Source of the DNA: Metellina segmentata
Lineage: Eukaryota; Arthropoda; Arachnida; Araneae; Tetragnathidae
Assembly: GCA_947359465.1 (NCBI GenBank)
Contig: OX375872.1
Span: 135,086,011 to 135,150,010, forward strand
Direction: 5' to 3'
Length of the DNA: 64,000 nucleotides
Shown: positions 33,482 to 44,062 of the stretch, in pieces
Layout of the letters: each line of letters begins with the position of its first letter
Numbering within the stretch: position 1 is the first letter of the stretch
Notes under the pieces: generated by a model
Told to the model about the DNA's origin: nothing
What the model saw: the letters and a program-made list of their open reading frames with translations, nothing else
Database searches by the model: none
Made by a program: the position numbers and the translations under genes

Positions 33482-34239
33482 TTAAGGATCGCTTCACACC
33501 AACAGAATACGGGTCAATCTGAATCCAGTAGAAACTGACTAGTGAAGATTTGGGAAAGCTGCTACAAAAGAAATAGCCCGTTCGTCTTCAAACGTTTTAC
33601 ACTGCCTGAATCCAGAGCGTTCCGCTTCAATGCACACGTTAGTAAGTTTCTATTGGATTCGGATTAACTTAGTTTCAATTTTTGAGAAGGAAACATAAGA
33701 TCTCGGGAATTTGACATTTATTGTAGGATTGAGTTATATCGGATGCACTTCCTCAAATGTATTTTTTGCTGAAATTTCAGTGTATTTATGGAATGTGAGG
33801 TGTGAAAATATTTTTGTAATATCCTAAATTTAAAATACTCGTTTTCCTGTGGCGTTATATTTATTTTGAATTTAGTGTTTATGTTCAATTCAAGTCATTA
33901 GTCTTCTGTTTATTTGAAAATTTCACCATTAATCGTGCATTCAGAATATGGGTTAATCCGAATAATTCTGAATCCAGTAGAAACTGACTAAATAAGATTT
34001 GATAAAGATGCTGTCATAAGAAACAGTTGGTTCGTCTTCACACCCTTTCACTGCCTTAATCCGGAGCGTTGTTGTATGTATATATGGAGCGTATTGTAAT
34101 ATGATATAGTATATATTATATTGGATTAATATCAAAGGGATGCGTTTTTGTTTGTGACGTCCTAATTAACATTACATATTTGATAGATGAGGGATAAATA
34201 ATATAAAATTTAATTTAGGTAAAAATATACAATTTATTA

Positions 34240-34815
34240 AAGTTATCAATATGAAGGGTGTGCTTCGCGACTCTACAAGATTAGCAATGATGTGTTCAAA
34301 ATTAGTAAATTTCAGCCTTAAATCGCCACGGAATTCTATATCTAGCTTATTTCTTTGTTTTGTTAAAATAGAATTAACATGATAGAAATCAGCTTCCATC
34401 ACGTACGAGCTTGGAAATGCAAGCTAAGAGGGAATTCCAGTTCAGAAAGTTTTGGATATTTTTCTACAACATTTATACTCTTATAAAAGTAACTTAAAGT
34501 CCTATTTTTAAAAGCGTCTTATCATCAAGATCAACTGACAATTCAATAAGTTCGTCTCTTGTAAGTTACATTCCATGCTTTCAATAACTGCAGAGAATGG
34601 CGTGATAATCCAATCTGGAATGTGCATGTTTTCAAAATCTGTAAAGCGCAATTTAAAAACATTGCTCAAATTTTGAAGATGCCTTGTGTACATTTCTAAG
34701 TCTTCATCTTCTACTTCCAAATACCGTAGATTCGAAAAGTACAGAACGTATTTTCGTAACAATGAGGATTTAAATAAGGATAATATAGCTTGGAAGTCTA
34801 AAATAATCATCCGAG
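34240..34815 (-). pseudogene. hAT transposase remnant
   Basis: Minus-strand frames give FKLRFTDFENMHIPDW, then EADFYHVNSILTKQRNKLDI and FRGDLRLKFTNF. This is the C-terminal arrangement of hAT transposases of the ZBED5/GTF2IRD2-like group, including the hAT dimerisation region with T-K-x-R-N-K-L. The frames are broken around 34405-34520 by stops and shifts. Dead. Confidence 0.6.
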
Positions 34816-34887
34816 CTTAAATAATCATGACCGTTTTACCTGTAGACGGGTCTGTACGTCATTAAATTTTGAAACAAGTCCGCCAAG

Positions 34888-35460
34888 TATAAAAGATTCT
34901 TATTTATCTTCAGTTAACTAAATTAAATATTACTTGTATAACGATGTCTCTAATATTTTTCTATCGACCCATGGGGGACCACTTTGTCATCACCTGTATC
35001 GAAATAATATGCTGCAAATGCGTATCAGTCACTTCATCATGTCAAAACACATTTCTCATATGTATGTATAAATTCATGTTACAATTAGTCGTACGGTGCA
35101 TGGCAAGTATTTCATGTGCAAGCTGAAATGAAGCACTGAAACGCGCACACGAAAAGAACCGAACAAAACCAGCAGAATCATAAATGAAAAAAAGTCATCT
35201 TAGTCAAACCACATTCACTCGCAGAGAAAATATTTTCCTATCTAAAGTTTTCGAAATAACATGCTACGAATCCGTGTCAGTGACTCCATCAGGTCAAAAC
35301 AGGTCGCCAACTGAATATTCCATTTTATTTACGCAGATGTTGATAGGCAAAACTGATGGGAGAGACCACATGCTTCTATTTAGACGAAATCTAGATGCCC
35401 CCCTAAGGCAAGTGAATCCTCAACTCAAACGGGTTGTTACCGCTCTTGATTAGTCTGTAG
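34888..35460 (+). other. two diverged repeats with short open frames
   Basis: TATAAAAG at 34888 with TCAGTT at 34910 looks promoter-like. The frames that follow (34944-35126 and 35184-35453) share ...TTTCGAAATAA(T/C)ATGCT(G/A)C, CAGTCACTTCATCA(T/G) and GTCAAAACA, so they are two diverged copies of one sequence. Protein similarity is not recognisable; a gene cannot be claimed. Confidence 0.3.
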
Positions 35461-35602
35461 TACTCGACCATTCGCGCAAATGTCAAGCAAATGAGCTCTT
35501 CACCTACAAAGGGTTAACGTCAAGGCTTATGCTTCTCAGCGAGTAAGTACTCTTCAATTATAGTAATTACATTAATTTTATTATATATATTTTAATTAAT
35601 TA

Positions 35603-35702
<100 letters not shown>

Positions 35703-35839
35703 ATGTATATGTATAGTGATTGCGGTGTCACGATCTCGTAAAAAGATCTCATAATTCACCGCTTCAACGCGAACTAATATCGTATTCAAACTCCGTTTCA
35801 AAATTGAATACTTTTTTAGCGACTTACTTAAAATTTCCC

Positions 35840-37640
35840 TCAAACGTTTGATTTCAGTTCAATTCTATTCTTTCGTAAAATATCTCAAAATTCACCTTTT
35901 TAAAGCGCACTTAAGGGGATATTTATCCTCCGTGGAAAGATGGTATACTTTTTTTTGTGACGTATTTAGAATTCTACGTTTTTGTTTGTTTTTAATTCAT
36001 TTGAGAAACATCAAAATTCACAGTTCCAATTTACAAATTCAATTCAAATCTATTCATTCGTTAAAGATCTCAAAATTCATTGTTTCAACGCGATAATGTC
36101 ACATACTCTGTTTCACTATATTTATTGTATGCACTATATTTATTGTATGCAACGTACTAAAAATTCCCCTCTTACGTTTGATTTCGTTTCAATATTATTC
36201 CTTCGTAAAAATATTGAAATTTCAAAGTGCCCTATAACAATTGAATACTTTTCTAGGATAACTTAAAATTCCTCCTCTTACTTTTGATTTCAATTCAATT
36301 CTATTCATTCGTAAAATATCTCAAAATTCATCGTTTCAACGACCACATGATGTCGTATTAATCCTCCGTTTCACAATGGTATATGTATATAAGCGACGAA
36401 CTTAAAATTAAAAACTTATGTTTGATTTCAATTCAATCGTATTCATTCGTTAAAGATCTCAAAATTCAACGCATACTTATTGTCGAAACTATACTCCGTT
36501 ACTCGATGGAATACTTTTGCGTGTTTCTCAAAATCTACCGTTTACCGCATTGGTTTTGATCTATTCATTCAGCATAATTCAAATCGATTCCTTCGTGAAA
36601 AGGATCTCGAAATTCACTGTTCCAACGCGCACTTAATATCGTGTTTATCCTCTCTTCCCCAATAGAACACCTTTTATGTGACACTAAAAACCTTTTTTTA
36701 GATTCAATTCATTTCTATTCATTCGTTAAAATCTCGAAATTCATCGTTTCAATAAGCACTAATATCGTATTTACATTCCTTCCCATACTAGAAAATTTAA
36801 GCTTGACCGTTTCCTTTCGACTTCAATTCAATTCTATTCATTCATAGTCCCAGTTAAATTATATTTATTCATTAAGAAATGTTTAAAATTTCACCGTTTC
36901 AACACGCACTCAATGTAGTATTAATTCTCTCTTCTCCAATGGAATACCTTTTATGCGAAGCTAAAAAAAATATATGTTTTAGATTTAATTCATTTTTATT
37001 CATTCTGAGCACAATTAATTTCTGTTTATTCAAAAAATTTATTTCTATTAATTCGTTAAAATCTCTAAATTCGTCGTTTCAACACGAACTAGTATAGTAT
37101 TTATATTCCGTGTCATGCTAGAACACTAAAGCAACGTACCGTTTCCTTTTTGTTTCAATTCAATGCTTACATTTAATTTCAATTCAATTCTATTCATTCA
37201 AAGTGCCAGTTAAATAACATTTATTCGTAAAAAAATGTTTAAAAATTCACCGTTTCAGCGCGCTCTCAATGTCGTATTCATTCTCTCTTGCACAATATAA
37301 CACCTTTTATGCGACACTGAAATATTTTTTATTTATTCAATTAATTTCTATTCATTCAGTGCAATTCATTTCCTATTTATTCAATACCATTAGTTTCTAT
37401 TCATTCGTTAAAATCTAAAAATTCATCGTTTTAGCACAAACTAATGTAGTATTTACATTCCGTGCCATGCTAGAACACTTAAGCTGCGTACCGTTTCCTT
37501 TTGAATTCAATTCAATGCTTAAATTTAATTTCAATTCAATTCTATTCATTCAGAGTACCAGTTAAAAGAAATTTATTCATAAAGAAATGTTTAAGAATTC
37601 ACCGTTTTAAATCGCTATCAAATGCCATCTTTGACCTACG
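35840..37640. repeat. degenerate tandem array, ~110-150 bp units
   Basis: At least 12 units with the ordered landmarks TTTCAATTCAATTCTATTCA, TTCGTTAAAATCTC, AAATTCA(C/T)CGTTTCAAC, GCGCACTAAT, TCGTATTTA, CTCTCTT, AATGGAATAC and TTTTATG(C)GAC. Purine/pyrimidine strand bias is strong: the plus strand is T/C-rich. Non-coding. Confidence 0.8.
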
Positions 37641-38000
37641 TTTCATGATGCACTACAGACGACGTGCTTTAAACCCTGTCCCGTTTAATTTAATTTCAAT
37701 TTTATTCTCTCCTTGCCAAGCTCATAGCATGAAAATGAAATCTAGTTGTACCAAATCGTATTTTACAATTTTATAGTTCATAATTTGATACATATGTTTT
37801 AAATTATGTAGATTTCATTCTTTTCCTGTCTGTTATTTCCCTATTTCAGTACTTTTATTCTTTTTACTCATAGACCTCCCTACATTACAAGACTACATCT
37901 AGAAGTAAGCTCTTTTTCATAACCCGAAGGGCGATCGTATTTTAAAGGATTTACTAAACTCGCTATTTTTTACATGCTTTTATTTCACTACTAATCAACG

Positions 38001-38121
38001 GTAGGTAGTTGATTATCGTCACACTGGGCTATTGGAGACGGTCCATGGTTAATCCTTGAGCAACTCCACGTAATTGTGAGCCACGGTTAGATGACGAGGC
38101 AACACCTGAGCTGGCACCTCA
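38001..38121 (-). mobile_element. SINE family A fragment
   Basis: GGTAGGTAGTTGATTATCGT, CGGTCCATGGTTAATCC, GCCACGGTTAGATGACGAGG, CAACACCTGAGCTGGCACC. The head and the rest of the body are missing. Confidence 0.7.
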
Positions 38122-38717
38122 TTATATTATTCTGATGTATTTTAAATCTATTTTTATCTAACTTTATAGTCTTGCGTTTGGTGCATTTATCCATTTCTGG
38201 ATCTTTCACCACTAAACCAGGCATGAGAATGCAAAATTTCAAAAAAGAGGAAAACCAAAATATGAAATGAAATACAAGCGAGTCAGGTCTGTATGCACAG
38301 GATTTCGCAACAGTAAAAATTAAAATTAACAACTCGCGACAAATTTTGATTGTGTATAACAATTTGGCCATCCAACTTGCTTTAGGTAAGGCTCCTGTAC
38401 TATTGGGAAAGTCTAGGTACAATGGGCAAAGCTTTATGAACTCCACATAGTCATCTGTGTTTTTTTCTGAATCGATGGCAGATGTTGCTGTCTGGATTGC
38501 ATTGTCTCCAAGACCATCAACTATGCTTCTGGCATCTCGCTTGTACATTCACTGACTTTGAGTCAAAAGGTTCCAATTCACTATCATAATATTCAAGGTG
38601 ATCAAAATTGTCACGAAATCGTTTAAACAAGGTTATATCTGGTGACTTGGAAGCCTCGATCTTTAAATCATCACACACGTGGGATAAAAAGGGGTCATTC
38701 CGTGTGAAAACACCCAT
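38122..38717 (-). pseudogene. unidentified coding remnant, possibly transposon-borne
   Basis: Two overlapping minus-strand frames (38087-38548, 38517-38717). One carries FPNSTGALPKASWMAKLLYT, an arrangement I associate with transposon-encoded hypothetical proteins in arthropods, but I cannot name the family. The frame change near 38520-38548 and the in-frame junction with a SINE indicate a broken gene. Confidence 0.35.
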
Positions 38718-38756
38718 GCCTTAAGATCGTGTAACCCATGCCTTAAGCCTGTGTAA

Positions 38757-39010
38757 GATCGGAAAAAATTGCGATGCCGCAATGACCGCGAGATCTGCGC
38801 TAGCTAAGGGATAACTGAATACGATCGGGAAAAATCGCGATGTCACGATGACCACGAGATCTGCACTAGCTAAGGGATGCCTGTGTAAGATCGGTAAAAA
38901 TCGCGATGTCATGATGACCGCGAGATCTGCGCTAGCTAAAGGATGGCTGAGTAAGATCGGAAAAAATCGCGATGTCACGATGCATCGCAATCGTGAAACC
39001 GATGTGGTTG
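38757..39010. repeat. 66-bp tandem repeat, four copies
   Basis: Copies begin at 38757, 38822, 38888 and 38954 with GATCGG(A/G)AAAAATCGCGATG, then TCACGATGACC(G/A)CGAGATCTGC and (G/A)CTAGCTAA(G/A)GGATG. The fourth copy is truncated and passes into ATGCATCGCAATCG. Much more GC-rich than its surroundings and rich in palindromes (TCGCGA, AGATCT, GCTAGC). Confidence 0.9.
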
Positions 39011-39727
39011 TCGTCCTCACACCGTCTTTCGCGATGTATCGTTACATCGCTAGGCCTAGCAACTAGTACATAAAAACGTCACTAGGACATCCGGTTCTTC
39101 AAAGCTTGAAATATATTCTCATTGGCTAGAAACACTACTGACGTCATGTTCTTAAAAACGGCCAAAATCACGTTAGAAAAACCCGGAAAATTACTAAAAA
39201 GCGGAAAAACATGAAAAAATCCTAAAAAAGCGGAACTCCGCGGAAACGCGGAAGATTCTCATGCCTGCACTAAACCAAAATCATTCATTCAAGGTACCTT
39301 TATGTTTGAAAATATAGAAACAAGAACATTGTTCACTTTGTTAAATATGATGTAAAGATTTCTTCACATTTCGACATTCGAAAACGGAAAAAGTAGTACA
39401 TACGGTTATTGCTAAGAGTAAACATAGAAAGCTAAAAGCATCTTTAGCCAACTGGTTAGTAGTGGCGGTTTAGTTAGACTGGATTTTTATGTATTCGTAA
39501 TTTCTCTACAGATAAATATCCAATCACAGAGAAGAAAGAAATATGCGATCCAAAATATGCAAGAAAAATTATACAAATACAGTTAGATCAGGGATAAAAC
39601 AAAACGATTCAATGAAGCAGATTACCGAGTTGAAATCATTAAAAACTATATATCAACCTCCAAGAAAGAATTACGCCGTTTACAAAATCTATTTGTTGCA
39701 AAATTGTTAACATATATTCTTTTCTAA

Positions 39728-40003
39728 CTCTCCTGATGGTTGTCTCTACGAGGTATCTCGTCCTCAGCAAAAGTGATCACGTCTCGATGGACGTGATATA
39801 TCTCGTCATTAAAAGAAAACCTCATAACAAAAACGCTACTACCTTTATGGCGAGATATCGTGTGAAGTATTAGCAAATTGGGGTTCAGTAGCTAGGCAGG
39901 TATTTTTTATTAACGTCGTTCTGGAGCATCACAACGCGTTATTGACGACACGAATTGGTCTAATCGTGATAAACGAGATACTTCGTCGAAACCATTTAGA
40001 GGA
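39728..40003. mobile_element. TTAA-type MITE, copy 6, with a nested SINE fragment
   Basis: CTCTCCTGATGGTTGTCTCTACGA at the left (after CTAA), GAAACCATTTAGAGGA before TTAA (40004-40007) at the right. A SINE family A fragment in minus orientation (39894-39956: TTAACGTCGTTCTGGAGCAT) separates the two parts. Confidence 0.65.
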
Positions 40004-40336
40004 TTAAAGATTTGAAAAAAATCCTTTCGAAATTCTGGTGATAAAATAAATCAATTTTGTTATATAGGTGATTGTAAAAGAGTTTTGAAAAAGGGACGGC
40101 ACTTCGAGCTGTTATCCGTTATCAATATTATATGTATGCTACTTTTTCCGAAGGGGAAAAAATACTATTAAATCTGCATATTTTGTTCCAGTGTGACATC
40201 AGGACATTTAGAAAAGCAATCACGAGGGATATTTTTTGGAGGGATTTACGAGCTAACCTTTTCTTTCCTGATGTCCAAACACGTAACAGAGCCCTTTTGG
40301 TGAAACGAAAGTAGAATAAAGTCTACAAATTTCAAG

Positions 40337-40385
40337 GTAGCTAGTTAAATTTACGTTGCACTGGAGCAACTAACAGGCTATCGTC
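40337..40385 (-). mobile_element. SINE family A 3'-end fragment
   Basis: AGGTAGCTAGTTAAATTTAC, GTTGCACTGGAGCAAC and CAGGCTATCG. Only the last ~50 bp of the element. Confidence 0.55.
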
Positions 40386-40424
40386 TAAATTTCGAATCAC
40401 CGGTAGTAAAAATTAGTCGTTTTA

Positions 40425-40637
40425 CCCTCCCTCCAAGTGGTTTATCTCTTGCATCAATATCTGTCCAGTTGTACTAATGACAAGACATCTCGTCGCCAAG
40501 ATATTGGGGATTTTTTCATGACGACGAGAACCAAGATCTGGTCAGTTTTCTTCAAATGACGAGATATATTGTACATCAAGTTCCAGTCAATACTTTTGTA
40601 ATGACAAGATACCTCGTAGAGACAACCCTCTGGAGGG
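40425..40637. mobile_element. TTAA-type MITE, copy 7
   Basis: TTTA then CCCTCCCTCCAAGTGG at the left; CAACCCTCTGGAGGG then TTAG at the right. The interior has GACAAGACATCTCGTCGCC and TGACGAGATATATTG. TTAA duplications are mutated on both sides. Confidence 0.65.
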
Positions 40638-40904
40638 TTAGTAAAATCAAGCAAGTTGAAACAAGTGGTTTTATTGAGAGGTGTAGGCTAAACTTCGAGC
40701 CTACTACAGATAAATCCCTGAGACACACACGAACCGCCAAATTAACCTTCATTTTAGAGGTCCACACACATGGATCTCAACCTTGATGCCCCTTTATGAT
40801 AAACTCGAAAATAGGTGACCAACACGTTATCTGACGGAACTACCATGACAGACGAAAGTTGCTGAATATCAGCTGCACGTCATGAAAGCTGATACAAAGT
40901 ATGG

Positions 40905-41085
40905 TTGGTTGGGATTAATGGCGCGAGGGCCATATTTGGCCAAGCTGCAAGACATGCCACGTCAAGTAATGAGCAAACACAAGGAAAGATTTTACAAGAC
41001 GCAGAAGAGCTGCAGCTGGTAGGAAACAGGACACAAACTTGCACCGCCTATAACTCTGAGGTTGCTAGTAGATAAACTCGGTGAC
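40905..41085 (-). mobile_element. SINE family B copy
   Basis: GGGCCATATTTGGCCAAGCTG, CACGTCAAGTAATG, CAAGGAAAGATTTTACAAGA, then GTAGGAAACAGGACACAAAC and GGTTGCTAGTAGATAAAC at the head end. Confidence 0.65.
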
Positions 41086-41285
41086 AGGTAGTTGAATTTA
41101 CATCGCACTGGAACAACACTAAGTACTATTGGCAGCGGTGCGGGATTAATCCCAATGGGAAAGGTCCGAGGTCATTTCATAGTTTTGAACCACGATCAAA
41201 TGACTAGGTCAATACTCGAGCAGGAAATGCGCCAGTCCAAACTTCCACTCCCCGCCAACGTGCATTCGAGGCCACGAGATTTGCG
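41086..41285 (-). mobile_element. SINE family A copy, truncated
   Basis: CAGGTAGTTGAATTTACATC, GCACTGGAACAACAC, GTGCGGGATTAATCCCAATG, ACCACGATCAAATGACTAGG. It directly abuts the head of a family B SINE. Confidence 0.65.
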
Positions 41286-41859
41286 GCCGTATTCACAAGT
41301 CCGAGTTAAACCGCAGATCAACGATAATCCCTAGATTAATCGATAAAACCGTATTCACAATGCCTGATCCGAGGTTTGAACCACCGTTTCGGTGTTACAA
41401 TTTGATCTTCCGAAATCGGTGGATTAACTCTAGGCTGAGAGTTACGCATGCCAGTACTGTCTTTTGGCGAAAGAAGCGAAGATATACTGGACAACACACT
41501 CCATTCTGAGCTAAATTACAGTATTCTTGCGAAGACGCACATTCAACTGATCTTATATGAATCCGAACAAGAACGTGATGACATTTTCTATAAAATAGAA
41601 TATGCCCAGATGTGTTCTGGTTCGAACTACATATATGCTGGACTGCAAGAGTAGAACTCAATGAGAGAACGAATGGTATAATATGACCATGGCAGATGTA
41701 AATTCGTGAAATACAAATTATTTTGCTGATTTATTACAAACAAAAGATAATTGACAGTGCAAGTCACTTCACTTTACACCAACACACCCATCTGACAAGT
41801 ACAAATACAAATATTAATGACCAGCTATAGGCTCAAGCCCAACAAGGCTGGTCCTTTGT
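41286..41859. other. no gene recognised; possible MITE end
   Basis: GCGGCCGTATTCACAAGTCC and AAACCGTATTCACAATGCC near 41283-41370 resemble the GGCCCTATTCTCAA-type end near 44260. Otherwise anonymous. Confidence 0.3.
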
Positions 41860-42292
41860 TTATGAATTTCCCAATTCCCACAGACTATAAAATTGTATCT
41901 TAAATTCGTACACTCCCTTTGAATTAACTATATTTTCTGGCAACGCGTTCCATTTGTCTATTACCCTATTATAGTAGTAGTTTTTCCTTGAATCTCGATT
42001 AAAATGTGTCTTATTCAATTTATACCAATGGCCCCTTGTTCTGTTATCCCTATTGAAATTTAAGTCCTCTGTGTCCCCTTGTTTCACCAACTTGAAAAAC
42101 TGAATCAAATCCCCCCTCCTTCTTCTTCTTTCCAGTGTATACATGTTTAGCTTACTTAAACGTTCATTACAGTCTAGATTTGCTATCCCCTTTATTATTT
42201 TTGTAGCTCTGTGCTGAACCCTTTCAATTAATTCTATATCCTTTCTCATATATGGAGCCCAGAATTGTACATCATATTCTAGATGTGATCGG
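41860..42292 (-). pseudogene. LINE reverse transcriptase C-terminal fragment (3' part)
   Basis: Minus frame through 42282: RPHLEYDVQFWAPYMRKDIE, LIERVQHRATKII, then ERLSKLNMYTLERRRRRGDL. This is the region after the reverse-transcriptase core in jockey/CR1-type non-LTR elements. The open frame ends at 41860. The 5' part continues at 43616-43690 beyond a SINE insertion. It has a good open frame in this piece but a stop in the other, so it is a dead copy. Confidence 0.8.
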
Positions 42293-42365
42293 TAATTTTT
42301 TGTTTACGTCGTACTAGAGCAATACAACGGGCTATTGACGACGGTCCGGGATCAGTCCCTTAAGG

Positions 42366-43408
42366 CAGTGGTCCCCAACCCCCTGTCCGCGGATCAAATG
42401 GTACCGGGCCGCCCAAGGAAATTAAATTACTTCCATTTTATTTACTGTGGTGTATTTCTCTCGGGTTTGTGCGGTTCTTATCTATGAAATGTTCACACAA
42501 ATTAGGAGGCGGTAAATCATAACTTGAAATTTGTTCTGTTACTAGAGCTTCAATTATGATTTCTGAATGTCTCTATTTTCCAATTTTGACAAATGTGACA
42601 GCTGTTTTCAAGTTGCAGACAAAGTAGCTGCATTTAAAGCCAAACTGTTGTGGGGACGGCGCGTGAACAGAGGCATTTTGGACATGTTTCAGACATTAGC
42701 GGGGATTTTAGGCGAGACTGAGCCTAAACATTTATTCTCCCAGTTGGTGCACGATCACCTGTCTTTGCTTTTAAAAAAGTTTTATCGCTACTTCCCAACT
42801 ACAAAAGACCCACGAACTAGTAAGGAATGGTTCCGCAACCCATTTGTCAACAAATCAGGTGAATCTAGCATGTCTGTGCAAGAAGATCAACTGCTGGAGA
42901 TTGCAAATGAAGGCGGCCTTAAAACTACGTTCGAGACAACAACTCTGCCGGTGTTCTGGATTAAAGTCATGGCGGAATACCCTGAGATTGCCACCACAGC
43001 ACTTAAATCCCTATTGCCATTTCCGACAACCTATCTGTGTGAATCGGGGTTTTCTGCAGTGACAGCAACCAAAACCAAACAACGGAATAAACTGGACATA
43101 AGCAACACGCTTCGGGTGTCATTGTCTCCTATTACCCCCAGATGAAACCGTCTCGTTGCAATGAAACAAGCTCAGGGTTCTCATTGATTTAGCGTTCTAG
43201 TGAGTTAAAATGTTAAATCACTTTATATTCATTTTTTGGTGTAACTGTATTTTATTTTGAAGGCATGTTTAAGTACAATTAAATTAAAATTATTAAATCA
43301 AAACAATCTAAAATATAAACAATCAACGTCCTTCCCCCCTCAGCGGGCCGCGTTAAAATTATCAAACGATGATCCGGTCCGCGGCGATAAAAAGGTTGGG
43401 GAGCACTG
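42366..43408 (+). mobile_element. hAT transposon, 1,043 bp, internally shortened
   Basis: Ends CAGTGGTCCCCAACCCCC and (inverted) CAGTGCTCCCCAACCTTT, flanked by the 8-bp target duplication CCTTAAGG (42358-42365, 43409-43416), which lies inside a SINE. Carries the transposase remnant at 42567-43145. An autonomous hAT is usually 2.5-4.5 kb, so most of the coding part is missing. Confidence 0.92.
42567..43145 (+). pseudogene. hAT transposase, C-terminal third
   Basis: 192 uninterrupted codons. The end, YLCESGFSAVTATKTKQRNK followed by LDISNTLRVSLS, is the hAT dimerisation domain of the ZBED5/SCAND3-like group; KEWFRNPF around residue 92 and PVFWIKVMAEYPEIA around residue 130 also suit that group. 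The N-terminal BED zinc finger and most of the RNase-H-like catalytic region are absent, so it cannot encode active transposase on its own. The lack of stops suggests a young copy. Confidence 0.82.
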
Positions 43409-43615
43409 CCTTAAGGGGAAGATCCGAGGACAACACCTCGTAATTTTGAACCACGGTCAGATGACGAAGCAACACCTAAGCTGGCACCCCACTCTCCAAA
43501 CTTCCACGCCAACCCAACGTGAGGACTTTCGGCCACGACAGATTTAAGGTGCACCAGCCGCCTCTACACCATACACTTACAAACATCCATGCCCGCACCC
43601 GGATTCGAACCAGGA

Positions 43616-43690
43616 CTAGATGTGGTCGGATTACATTGATTAGTCAAGGCATTGTGTACAATTCTTTCTTGCAAAATTTAGGTTTCCATA
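43616..43690 (-). pseudogene. LINE reverse transcriptase fragment (5' part)
   Basis: Minus frame reads CKKELYTMP, a stop, then LINVIRPHLE, joining in frame with EYDVQFWAPY in the piece left of the SINE. The internal stop shows the LINE was dead or has decayed. Confidence 0.6.
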
Positions 43691-43739
43691 AAAATCCAAT
43701 TTGAAATTAAATACCTTTACATTTCTCTTTCCAAACCCA

Positions 43740-43922
43740 ATCACGTTGGGTTGGCGTGGAAGTTTGGAGAGTGGGGTGCCAGCTCAGGTGTTGCTTCGTC
43801 GTCTGACCGTGGTTCAAAATTACGAGGTGTTGTCCTAGGATCTTTCCCTCAAGGGACTGATCCCGGACCGTCGTCAATAGCCCGTTGTGTTGCTCTAGTA
43901 CGACGTTAACTAAAATTACCAT
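43740..43922 (+). mobile_element. SINE family A, 5'-truncated
   Basis: TCACGTTGGGTTGGCGTGGA to ACGTTAACTAAAATTACC; nearly identical to the 3' part of the copy at 23372. Young. Confidence 0.85.
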
Positions 43923-43987
43923 TACCAAACTGAAATACCGTTTGCATTCTATTAAAATCATAAACCGGCGAAGTACGTTAATTGTAA

Positions 43988-44062
43988 TTTGAAATTAACG
44001 TCGTACTAGAGCAACACAACGGGCTATTGACGAAGGTCTGGGATCAATCCCGTAAGTCGGCT
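43988..44062 (-). mobile_element. SINE family A 3'-end fragment
   Basis: TTTGAAATTAACGTCGTACT, AGAGCAACACAACGGGCT, GGTCTGGGATCAATCCCGTA, then other sequence. Confidence 0.7.

Larger units (their letters stand above)
33139..34075 (+). repeat. tandem duplication of the 3' end of secreted-protein gene 2
   Basis: Unit 1 (33139-33625) and unit 2 (33770-34075) share ATTTCAGTGTAT, GAATGTGAGG-like sequence, AAAATACTCGTTTT, GTGGCGTT, TTTATGTTC, TCTGAATCCAGTAGAAACTG and TTCGTCTTCA. Unit 1 contains the MITE at 33300-33481 and unit 2 does not. The upstream coding exon is not part of the duplication. Confidence 0.8.
42293..43615 (-). mobile_element. SINE family A inserted in a LINE and itself split by a hAT element
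   Basis: Two parts: 42293-42365 and 43409-43615. Target duplications CTAGATGTGATCGG (42279-42292) and CTAGATGTGGTCGG (43616-43629) differ at one base and lie in the LINE. The SINE ends inside the B-box region of its head (GGATTCGAACCAGGA), so it is 5'-truncated. Confidence 0.88.

Noticed and set aside
34888..35126. Promoter plus short gene
   Set aside because: TATA-to-initiator distance is short (~24 bp), the 60-codon frame has no known features, and the following segment is a diverged repeat of it.
38757..39010. CRISPR-like array
   Set aside because: Units are contiguous tandem repeats without unique spacers, in a eukaryotic context.
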